Shown here one piece after another: positions 23,581-34,300 of a DNA stretch of 64,000 nucleotides. Both the position numbers and the translations under genes were made by a program. The stretch lies in assembly GCF_020740795.1 (NCBI RefSeq), contig NC_067282.1, forward strand, positions 146,244,858 to 146,308,857, read 5' to 3'. Numbering within the stretch: the stretch's first letter is position 1; each line of letters opens with the position of its first letter. Under the pieces are notes generated by a model. The model worked only from the letters and a program-made list of their open reading frames with translations, did not search any database and was not told the origin of the DNA. This DNA comes from Apus apus (lineage: Eukaryota > Chordata > Aves > Apodiformes > Apodidae).

Positions 23581-23935
23581 ATTGTTCTGTCATCTCAGGG
23601 TTCAGCTCATGTCTTAGGAAATCCCCCAAGCAAATCAGCCTCTGGAATGAACTGCTGTATTCTTATCTTTCTGTGGGGAGCTGGAAAATTTGATCAGAAA
23701 CTGAAGGTTTTTCTTAAGCACACTAGTGAGTTTATGAGGAGCTTTGTGGACCTATTGGTTGTGGATCTTATTAACCATGGATAACCACAGGGGTTTTGAT
23801 GAAAGCAGGAGGTAAAGAATGCATTGGAAGAGGTCCTATTGGCTAGATAACAATTTCAGTACAAAATCCAAGTTGTTCTTGATGCTTTTCAAAGCCACCT
23901 GTCCTGGTAAGTGTTGTTGAGGCTTGCTGGAATAT
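23581..23935. other. Intergenic, nothing recognised
   Basis: Short spacer between the duplicated block and a CR1 fragment. No feature seen. Confidence 0.45.
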
Positions 23936-24235
23936 AGAATTACATAATCACAGAATTACATTGGTTGGAATAAACCTTCAAGATCATTGAGTCCAACCAT
24001 TAACCTAACACTGACAACTCCTTAACTAAACGATATTCCTAAGTACTATAAGACTCTTAAATACCTCCAGGGATGGTGACTCCATCATTGCCCTGGGCAG
24101 CTGGTTCCAATGCCTGATAACACTTTCAGTGAAGAAATTCTTACTAACATCCAATCTAAACCTGGTGGTGCAACCTGGAGCCATTATTGGCTGATGCACC
24201 TGAAGGCTGTGCAGCCATTCAGTGAGATTTGAACA
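23936..24235 (-). mobile_element. CR1 LINE 3' fragment, second subfamily
   Basis: Reverse-complement CR1 end (AATCACAGAATTACATTGG, then GAGTCCAACCATTAACCTAA). The CCATTAACCTAACACTG block differs from the CCAACCCCCCTGC block of most other copies, so this is a different and more diverged CR1 subfamily, shared with 28156 and 43671. Confidence 0.88.
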
Positions 24236-27221
24236 GGTGCTTTTCATTGCATGTTACAAATCTTGTGTTCCAGTCTGTTTGAACAGTGCACATTTCACCC
24301 CAGCATAACAGTCTGAGGATCCTATTTTACTGAATAATAAGTTTACAATTCAGGGCTAGAGTTGCACGTGTGTTGGCGTCTATGATGGACTCTTCCTGGG
24401 TACAAGTATTTCCTCCACAATGTGGAATACCCTTAAAGGTTTCAGATTAAATACTTCCTGTGACTGACTGCACACATACATGAGAGTCTGCTGCTGTGCT
24501 TTTTATGGAAGGCACATTTCAGATTCCTAGTATAACAAAAACACCCTGCATTGACAGGCTCCTAACTGAGCAAACACTGTTAGTTAAATTGTATGTGAGC
24601 AAACAGCTCGTTTCCTTCCTGCTCTGTTGTTAAACCCTGTAACTCAAAATCCAGCCGTCTCATTTAATGGGATTTTTGAAGGCGGGGAGGGAGACTATTA
24701 CTTTAATTTCAAAAATGCTATTGCTTAGGGAATTTTGTATTTTTAAATGCCTGAAGAGTCATTTGCTAACAAAGCACTGGAGAACTGAATGCGATATCTT
24801 ATTGCTCGCTTTGCATCTTCTTCACTTCACATGAGGGTGACCACACCATTAGGACACACTGTTCCTTCATGTGGCCAAGTCCCCAAAGGAAAACTCTCCA
24901 GAGCACTATTATAAATTTACTCCTGTGTTTTGATTCAATTATTGTGTGATAAAGTGAAATAGTGACTTCCATCTGTGGAGGTGCAAGAGGAAATGAAGAT
25001 GGACTTCGAGCGGTATTGGTGAATACCTAGTGGCCACAGATGGCACTGCTGGCTGCAGTGTATTTACTGGAAGATAATTTGGAGTCTATCGAGTAGATAA
25101 GCTATTGTTTAGCTACCCAGAAAGCCCCATGTGGCTTAAACTGATTCCTTATTTACCCACCCCACAAATAAACTTACTGTGTCCCTATACACAGGAAGAT
25201 GAGTGTGATAAAAGTAGCTATTTTCACTGCTTGGGATTTAGAACTCTCATGGGAAATACTGGCTTTTGGCTCCTGAGCCTCTAGAAAAGGTTCATAGAAA
25301 ATGCTCCAGTTGAGTACTGGCAATGGTAGGGTGTTCTGGCAGTAGGAAGCAATGACTGATTAGTGCTGAGTCAGAAGATGGTTGCAGAAGGGCTGCTGGT
25401 AGTCATGTTCTCTTGTACATCAGTGTCTGCTCTCTCTGCTTGGACCAAGCTTTCCAATTTCCATATTAACTCTTGTGATGAGGCTGTCCAAGGAATTTCT
25501 TTCTTGCACAAAACTTTACCCAATGTGGCTTCTAATAAAATCACAGAACAAATATTAGCTGTGTTATAGCTTTCCTTAGAAATCAGCTTATTCAGTGGGA
25601 TAGGAGGATAATTTTTTTTTTTTTTTTTGGAAGTGAAAAGTCTTTGAAGCAAATGCTGTTGAGAGGCATTTTAAGAGCTGGATCTACATCAGTGTGGAGC
25701 ACAGGATGGTAACTTTTCACTGGAAAAGGATCAGACCTCTGTGGGGCTATCTCACAGGTGTGATACGGAAAGGGGGAGCAGAAGTATTTGAGGAAGGAAG
25801 AAACCAAGAGTTCATTTGGGTTTTGAGTCAGAAGCCTGAGGAAAAGCCAAAAAAAGCTGGAGGTTCATCTCTCCCACATAAACAGCTTCGTTTCAGTCAG
25901 AGTCCAGTGCACACAGGCACACATGCATATACATGCTGCTCATCTTCGGTAGGCTTTATAAACCAAATGTGCACCACCCATTCAGTGCGGGCATCGTTGT
26001 TGTCATCATCTCTGGTGGCACCACAGAATTGAAATTTGACATCTGTTTTGTTTGAGTCATTAATTAATCTTCCCAGGTTCTGTTCTCCCATGCAGGAGGA
26101 GAGGAAACATTATTAGGAGGTGGCACCTACTGGAGCACAGGGTGCCCTCTGGCCAGCAGGACCTCAGCTCCACCAAACGTCCCCCCCTCAGAAGAGAAAA
26201 CTCAATGTTCCATATTCTTATGGCTTGGAACAAGAAAATATTTCATTGCAAGCTGTAGGTTTCTAAACTTATCTGTATTGCACAACATGCTTATGCATTC
26301 TGGCAGTTCACTCTAATTATCGCTTTACAACATTTTGCATCTGTTTCTGTTAATGCACTGAAGTTGCTAATATGTTTTCTTGAGTTGCTTTGTTGTTGTT
26401 TTTTTTTTTTAAAGACAAATTGTTTTGGCATCCAGTTGTCAACAGCTGCACTCTTCATTCTATGCATTTCATACACACTCATTTTCTGCAGTGTGTCCTG
26501 ATGCTGCAGCTCAGCTTCAAACTTGAACCCACAGAAATTCTTTGACAGGCTGTCGAGTAGGCTGGCAGGTTATCTGCAATTTCAGGTTTTTCTCCAGACT
26601 CATGGAGTATATCAACTCTTGATATAAGATAATAATTTAAGGTGGCCCTACATGATGTTGTACATTGCCACAAACCTGGACTGGCTGGCATCCATTAACA
26701 GTGATGAGCAGTGAGGTGAGTATTAAATGGATGAGGATGCTCATAGCCCATTTTAATTCTTCTGGTGGTGTTTAACAACATTCAAGACAGTAATTAAGTC
26801 ATTAGAAGTATATCAAGATGTTTGCTTAGTTCAATCTTGCTGAAAAAATACCTGGCCAGTATCAGCTTGGACAAAACTCAGAGATATAAATATCTCAGGG
26901 GGGAAAATTGAAGTTTGTGTACCTGAAACTCTGAAATTTTCTGACTTTGCTGTGTGTGTGACAGTGTTACTGCTGACAATAGCAGTAGTTGTTTGTCAGC
27001 AGCCACCACAATCACAGTTCCCGAAGCAGCAAGGCATAAGCAAACCACCAGTAGTATATAGACTGTAGTTAATACTTCTCAGTCCCAAGCACGACACAGG
27101 CACCTCAATTTTAAGGTTTAGATTTGGTAAAGCTTGGTTTTGAGACTGGAAAACGACGAAGGCATACATCTTAATATCTGGGTGGGATTCCATGTTTTTC
27201 ATGAGTCCGTGGGTGACAAGG
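24236..27221. other. Intergenic, nothing recognised
   Basis: No gene or RNA was recognised. A 17-base T-run is at 25612-25628 and another T-run is near 26399-26410. Confidence 0.45.
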
Positions 27222-27610
27222 TGTGACCTGTCCCGTCCCCCCCCCCCCCCCCGGCCACTGTGTGGGGAAGGCTGCGACAGAGCGTGTCCCTGGGGCAGCG
27301 AGGGCTAAGCCGTGTCGGCTCTGCGCCCCCCCCGCCAACAAAGGCTCGATTCATCTGTTTTCTTCCTTGAAGGGAGCGAGAGAAAGACACGTAAGTAAAA
27401 TCCAGCAAAAGCTGTTGTGAAACAAGCTGGAGAAACAAGCCTGTTGCTGTTCTCTGAAAAGCAGGTGTGTGAGGATTCCTTTTTGGCGGCGCGCTGGAGC
27501 AGCAGGGAAGGGGCGGCCGCTCCTGCTGCGGGGCTGTCACCGCCCCGCCGGTGCCGAGGGCTGCTAACACCAGCCGACTTCTTAGAAGAGGACGTGGTGC
27601 TGACCGTGTG
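27222..27610. promoter_or_regulatory. CpG island-like GC-rich segment (orphan promoter candidate)
   Basis: About 390 bases that are much richer in G+C and in CpG than everything around them. Examples are GGCGGCGCGCTGG, GGGGCGGCCGCTCC (with a NotI site and a GC-box core) and CACCGCCCCGCCGGTGCC. A run of 16 C lies at 27237-27252 and a run of 8 C near 27326. A good donor-like site ACACGTAAGT is near 27388 on the + strand, so a first exon followed by a + strand intron is possible. Long frames exist on the - strand (27199-27657), but GC-rich DNA lacks stops by chance and no domain is recognisable. I infer a promoter of an unrecognised or noncoding transcript. Confidence 0.55.
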
Positions 27611-28155
27611 CCACAAAAAATGATGTCTGCTGTGCAAAACCGCAAGCTATTTCCCACTCCAAAGCAAAATCTTCAATAGGAGCTGCTGATTCTATTCTGA
27701 TTCCCTTTTTTTTTTTTTTTTTTTTTTTTTTCTGGAAAAAATATCCCCAGCTGCAACTTCTGCTCTTGAAGAACAGTTTAAAAAATCAGTCCAGCTGATC
27801 TAGAAAAACTCAGAATTCATTGGAATGAAACTTATTCATTGATTGCTCAGCTGGGATCATGACAACACTGTCTATTACTGAGTGCCGATTAGAGAAAATC
27901 AGATTAATTCCATGTTCTGGTTTATTGTGCTCAGTGATGCTGTTGGCAACTTCTATTCCAAAGGTCTCTCCCTCACCAATGATACAAAGTGAAACACTCA
28001 GTCATGTTAAGGCTGAAATGAGAAACATTATAAACTGGTGTGACTAGACAAGAAGCACGATTTAATGTTATATCTGTAGTCACCGTGTGAATTAAACTAT
28101 GGGTAACTTTTAGAAGACTTTGCCTACTGATCCACTGTCATCTGAAGTCTTATAT
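27611..28155. other. Intergenic with a 26-base T-run
   Basis: The T-run occupies 27706-27731. Nothing else recognised. Confidence 0.5.
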
Positions 28156-28585
28156 AGTCATAGAATCATTTAGGTTGGAAAAGACCTTTGAGATCATCAA
28201 GTCCAGCCACTAACCTCGCACTGCCAAGTCTGCCACTAAAACCATGTCCCTAAGAGCCACGTCTACACATCTTTTAAATACCTCCAGGGATGGTGACTCC
28301 ACCACTGCCCTTGGTGGCCTCTTCCAGTATCTGACAACCCTTTCAGTGAAAGAATCTTTCCTAATATCTAATATAAACTTCCCCTGGCACAACTTGAGGC
28401 CATTTCCTCTTGTTCTATTGGTCATTACTTGGAAGAAGAGACAGACCCCACCTCGCTCCAGCCTCCTTTCAGGTAGCTGTAGAGACCCATAAGGTCTCCC
28501 CTCAGTCTCCTCTTCTCCAGACTGAACAACCCCCGTGCCCTCAGATTCTCTTCATAACAGCTTGTGCTCTAGACCTTGCACCAGT
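28156..28585 (-). mobile_element. CR1 LINE fragment, second subfamily
   Basis: Starts AGTCATAGAATCATTTAGGT in reverse complement and has GTCCAGCCACTAACC. It runs about 430 bases to the ORF2 tail (CTCCTCTTCTCCAGACTGAA, then CTCTTCATAACAGC). This is a longer relative of the fragments at 23936 and 43671. Confidence 0.9.
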
Positions 28586-29637
28586 CATCCACAGTGGTGG
28601 TGTGCCTATCATATAGCTCAGACAAATTATCAGGTGCATCCTTGTACAAGTCTACAGCAGAATCATGTCACTGCTGCAGAGCATCATGTTGGATGGCATT
28701 TGGCCAGATCATCCAGTCTCTCTGCACTCCTACTTTTGTGTGGAGTACAAATGAGAAGTTGGGCTTTGGCACTGCCTTTGACAATGAGTGTGAGCCAAGG
28801 CATGGGGAGCCATGCTGGAGTGAGGGAAGGATGGAGAGCAGCTGCCTGATGTCAGTGCTCACTGCAGTTTGGACCCTGCAGAAGAACCTCAAGCCTCGAT
28901 GTCTAAGCAGGTGAGTCTCTGCAGGATGCAAAGGTGGCAGGTGAATGAGACAGAAGGTCTAACTCTGCAGCCATGGTGTTTTCCAGGAGTGTCTTCTGTA
29001 AACCTGATAGCAGACATAGTCAAGGTTTGACTTGTACTAATGCTTCAAATGTGCACTCACCTTGGAGAAGTTGGTAACGTGGAAACGAACAGAAGCTACA
29101 GGAGTTACACTGATGTGTTGGATGAGTGCTGCGCAAAGAGGACTTCTTACCATCATCATCTCAAAGCCTGTGAAATCTGGGGGCTATCTGCCATCCCAGA
29201 CAGGTGGCTGTCTGTGAAAATGAGCATTCATTTCATGGCCAATTGGGAGGTCAATTTTCAGCTGACAATTAAATACGAAAAACCAAATGCATCTACAGAA
29301 ACAACTGATAATATATTTCTATGGGTCATAGCCTTGCTGACAAATCTTACCACGGAAAATGAGTTTATTGATTTTGGCAGCTCTCCGTGACCATCAAGAG
29401 AGTAGTTATTACAGACATTTTTGGCATTCCCTTATTAAAGGATGGTTATTTAATATATTGACACTCAGTAGTTAAAATAATGGTAAAATCACAGGCTTGC
29501 TCTTCTTGGAACTGGAGGAACAGTATGGGATTGCAGTTTTTTGCTCATACCTGCCTATGCAGGCCTTAATGTGTGCATCTTAGCATACAGATCCAGAAGC
29601 TTCTTGCAACTGCACCAGGACGTGCTTCTAAATTAAA
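28586..29637. other. Intergenic, nothing recognised
   Basis: Two overlapping + strand frames (28576-28914) and one of 116 codons (29040-29390) were examined. None has a recognisable domain. Confidence 0.45.
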
Positions 29638-29838
29638 GTCACAGAATCACAGAATTGTAGGGGTTGGAAGGGACCTCAGAAGTTCATCTAGTCCAACCCC
29701 CCTGCCAGAGCAGGGTCACCCAGAGCACATCACACAGGAACTTGTCCAGGCGGGTTTTGAATGTCTCCAGCAAAGAAGACTCCACAACCTCTCTGGGCAG
29801 CCTGTTCCAGGGCTCTCTAGTCAAGAAGCAATAATTAC
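29638..29838 (-). mobile_element. CR1 LINE 3' fragment, third subfamily
   Basis: Reverse-complement CR1 end with GACCTCAGAAGTTCATCTAG and CAGAGCAGGGTCACCCAG. These diagnostic blocks differ from both other CR1 groups in the window. About 200 bases. Confidence 0.9.
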
Positions 29839-31044
29839 AAATTTCCAACACTCCTAGGTAAGTTCACAACAAATAATTTGGAACACAACAAACTGTTGAC
29901 TCCTAGTTTTCTCATATATACATATGCATTTTTATGTATATATATGTATGTATAATTGAAAGCTACTAAATGAAATCACACTTCATTAAGCTAAATTCTG
30001 TAAGAGCACAGAGGAATAGATGTCTTGGTATTTTGCAAAAATGCATTTGTGAGACTGGTATACCACAACTTTTTAAATGACTTTTATTCTGAAAATGCCT
30101 AAACCCACTGACATTAAATGAGACTTTTCAAAACAGAATTCAGCCTTTTCAGTCCAATTGCAACAGGTTTTACTTGAATACACACACTGAAACATAAAAT
30201 TATTACAACAATTATTCCTGGAAGGTATTAACAAATTGATCTGCATGCATAAATTGAATTACAGCACTGGCAAAGGTGCATCACAAGTAAATAGATGCAG
30301 TATAAACACTTCATACTCCCCTAGAATCTATGCCAAGGTCCTTTAATAATTTTAAATTGCTTCAGATTGTTGCTGTGGGATAGCCTGCCCGTAGTCAATT
30401 ACGTATGCACAAAAATAAGACAATTAAAGACACTGTTGAGCTTACAAAAGTTATTTCTTGAAAAGTTAGTAAGGAAAGGCCAGAATTGAAGGTAGTGAAG
30501 ACTGCACCAGCTGCAGTCTCAAGGACTGGCTGTTCAAATGCCTGAGGAACACAGAAAAACCATAGGGGTACTCTGCTGCCAAGAAGTCCAAAGGCATTTC
30601 AACAGTACATTTGTGAAGTGTAATTTTGCAAAGACTTATAAACTGACCAAATTTGGCAGATTTTCCTGGGATTAGCAAAAAATGTGGCCTTGCCATTAAA
30701 ACTGTTGATCTTCCAGACTTGTTATTCTGCTACAAAGTGCAGTTTTCCTTGTGGAATAAATGTTCCTTGGATATTAATGTTGTTAAATAACAACAATAAC
30801 CACACAGAAGCAGCTCCCCAACATGGAAAATTTCAATATTTACACAGAGCAAAGCTAGCTAGGGTTAAAATCAAGGTGTTAGAAAAGGAGGGATGAGGCG
30901 TCCCAGCAGTAGTCAGTGTTATGTCCTCCACCCACTGCACGGACATACAAGTGTGTATGTTTTGTTGTTATGCCAGCTGCCAGTCAGCACTGAATACTCA
31001 CAGCTCATCTACAACCATATGCTGCAAGGAAATAATGACAATTT
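29839..31044. other. Intergenic, AT-rich
   Basis: An alternating T/A microsatellite-like patch lies at about 29913-29955. No gene recognised. Confidence 0.5.
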
Positions 31045-31069
31045 AAAAAAAAAAAAAAAAAAAAAAAAA
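31045..31069 (+). repeat. 25-base A-run
   Basis: Uninterrupted A homopolymer about 30 bases left of a CR1 fragment. CR1 elements do not end in poly-A, so the run is independent of the CR1. Confidence 0.9.
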
Positions 31070-31098
31070 GGAAAGCTGTATCAGAGCAGGAGTTTCTT

Positions 31099-31237
31099 AG
31101 AATCATAGGATGGTTTGGGTTGGAAGGGACCTTAAAGATCATCTAGTTCCAATCCCCCTGCATGGGCAGGGACACCTCCCACTAGACCAGGTTGCTCAAA
31201 GCCCCATCTAACCTGGCCTTGAACACCCCAGGGAGGG
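31099..31237 (-). mobile_element. Short CR1 LINE 3' fragment
   Basis: About 140 bases: TAGAATCATAGGATGGTTTG through CCCCTGCATGGGCAGGGACA to GAACACCCCAGGGAGGGG. It is close to the consensus of the CCAACCCCCCTGC subfamily, so probably one of the younger copies here. Confidence 0.92.
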
Positions 31238-31284
31238 GTATTATTGATTAATACTTCCTTTAAAAAGCAGTCAGAGATGGTCAC

Positions 31285-31311
<27 letters not shown>
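31285..31311 (+). repeat. 27-base A-run
   Basis: A second A homopolymer about 50 bases right of the CR1 fragment at 31099. Together with the run at 31045 it brackets the CR1. Confidence 0.9.
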
Positions 31312-31315
<4 letters not shown>

Positions 31316-34300
31316 CTTACCCTCTCTATTGTCTCCTTCTCCATAGCAAGCAATGAGGATGGCTGCTCTGGTCCTGCACTGGTCTTGGACTGCCAAATTG
31401 TGTGAGCAGGACCTCAACATGATATGGAGCTCATGTGCATGTTTAGCTGTGGCCATGACAGAGGGTGCTGGGGAAGCGTGGCCGAAATGTGGGGACCTAT
31501 GTGTTTGCTCAGGTCACTCTGTTTTTATTCTCTTTGGGGTTCAGTTCCCAGCCCATTAAATGGAGTCACTGCTTTGATGCAGATGAATGCTGTGGGAGTG
31601 AATGCGTTCAAGACTGGGAGATAAATCCATCTTGCAACAATCAGGAACCACCAAAAACAGTGAGAATGGCCTGGACTTCCAAAGCCCTCTTGCCTCTGTA
31701 AAAGTGACTGTGGCCTGTAAATTAATGCTGACCTTGCTGCAGGACTGAAGGACTTGATCAGAAAAGAGAGACATCCCTGACACATTGAATTTAAATAACA
31801 TGATTGTCAGTTTATGTTAAGTTAAATGACCTAATAAAATATTATACCTTCCCTCTGTATAAGGTTTACCTAGGGCTCATGCAGCTGCTGACAGCAAATA
31901 TAAGATGAATTATCAAGCTCCTGAGTTTGGGAAAAGGCTCTCCATACATTTTGTCCAGTGTCTTTGCAGTCTTTCTCTCTAGGATATTCTGCACAAACCA
32001 CGTCATGAGTGTCAACCTAACGAAGAAGAAGCAGGACCCTTGGAAACCACATGCAGACGGACTGAATCAATGAGGAGAAAGGGGAAAGAAAGTGCAGACA
32101 GCCTAGTAGGTAGGTGATGGAGCGTGTGCTCTACATCACCAGACTGCCTTAAGCTAAAGCAAACAAAGCAAGCTGGGCAAAGTTACAACAGTTTAGATTT
32201 TTCTAAATATAACGCTTTTTGTTTTATTTCGAACAATTTTGCCTTAAGGAATGTTCTCTCATTTTAATTTGCAGAAAGCTGACAACACATCCTATTAAAA
32301 TTTTTCCTTTTGTTGGAAAGATATATTTTTTGGCTAATCCAAAACAGTATTTTTCCCTCTCATATTAATCAACCACCTTTCACAGCATAACTCCCTCACC
32401 ATTTCAAGATATGACCCAGACCAGCACCTGACAGGTGTTTAGAAAAACATCTCTCCAACTGACAGATTTTCCCATAGTTGTTCTCTTATTATTTTTGCTA
32501 GATGGAGTGGCCATTTGTGTGCTTTGGGAGCATTGTTTTCTCGAGCACTCAGACAACACGAAATGGAAATAGTATCTAGCTTGAGTTGCTCAGCACCAAA
32601 ACACGGTGCTGGAAGGAGATGGGCAAATCATTGAGACCCATGTCCCTTTGCTAGCAATCTGTAGTTGCTTAGTTCAAAAGCCTTGGTGGAACATATACTC
32701 CAAGCAGCTCAAAAAGCTTCCCAAGGCCCTCTAGACAACCTGGTGATACTGTTGTGTGTTATTTGATGGGAATAGGAAAGAGATGAGGCTACCCCACCAG
32801 GAGGACTGAGTCCCTGATGGGCAGAAAAAGAGGCAGAGACTGTGAAAGGTAGCAAGAGAAAATTTAGCTTAGACTTAGGTAAAACACTTTGTACCAATAA
32901 AGACAAATCAGCCCTGCTATAGATTGTTGGGAAGAGTGAGCATTCCATTCAGGAAAGTCTTTAAGGATATCTGTCAAAATTATATGGTTGCTTCATCATG
33001 GAGTTGGATGGCCTTCTGTGGTCCTGTCCAGATTCTTTTTCATGTTTTTCTATGGATCACAAAACATGTGTTAACTGTTTCTTCCTCACTTATCATAATT
33101 TATCTACAGATACCACTTCTGAAATTATATTAAGCCATTTCCTCTGAAACAACAGTCGTTGACTGTTGTCTAAATCCCTCTCAATCTATAACTGGAGGTT
33201 CCAGCAGCTGGAATGTCACCTAAGATCTCATCCACAGTCACAAGAAACCCTCAGAAATTAAAGGGACTCTGGGCACCTCCTGAAACTATGGCTTTCAAAG
33301 AGTTAAGCTGGATCATGACTTCATGCCTTATCTTTATAACCACCTCAAACTAATCTGGGGGCCACCATATCAATTTCTAGGAGCTCGTCTGTCCTGCAGT
33401 AGCCTCAAACTTATCCCACTATCTACAAACAGATTCTCCAAAAATTGGATTGGTTAGCAGTTCTCATAAAGGTGGAAACTCTCTGGTGCCTGATTCAGGA
33501 ATTTCTGCTTGCTTTCAGGCATAAAGTCCACGCACAGGGAGCCAGGAGGGCCCATGGCACAGAACTGGCTTCAAGGGGACGCAGCCTCCCATGCAGCAGT
33601 GGAGGTCGCTGCAGGCAGGGCACTGACACCGCCTGCAGTCCCGAGAGCCCTGCAGGAACACCACAGTGTTTTGCATTTCTGACACTGGTAACATCAATTA
33701 CCCTGGTAAAGTTAGAGATCCATTTGTGTGTGTAGCTGGGAACAGGAAGAGGAGCTAGTAAATAAGACTGGATGTGTTATGGCTAGCTGTCTTTTGTTCC
33801 TTTTGATCACTTGAACAGAGAGATGACTGCTCACTTGAGGCTGTTAGGTATGTTTGTTAAACATAAAGATTCATGGACTTCCAGCTCTGTTGTTTTTTTT
33901 TTCTCTGCTTCAGGGGGAATGAAGAGAGTACTAATGTGCTAATACAATGCTTCCTTATATTAAAAAACCACACAAAGTCACAGAAGACCAATGTGGATAA
34001 AGCAATAAATAGAATGGTAAATCTGTGTATAAGTACATACATAAAATAAATACAAGAAATAAAATGTAATAACTTTATGATACATGTATTCCCAAAGCTG
34101 ACATATTTCCAGAGGAGCAGTTTTCTGCTGGAGGAAAAAATTATTCTGTGGCATTGTAACAACATAACTACATCACCTACACCTTGTTTAGAAGAGGAAA
34201 GTTTTATTAAAATATTGAAGGCCAAGTGATTTTATTCCATGAATTACTAGAAATGCAGAAAACAAATAACTATGGACAGGTCCTGAGAACTGGCTCATTT

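Noticed and set aside
27199..27657. 152-codon - strand frame over the CpG island
   Set aside because: GC-rich DNA has few stop codons. Overlapping long frames exist in several phases, and the peptide is low-complexity Gly/Pro/Arg/Ser-rich with no recognisable fold.
29040..29390. 116-codon + strand frame
   Set aside because: No family resemblance, no splice context and average base composition. Treated as a chance frame.
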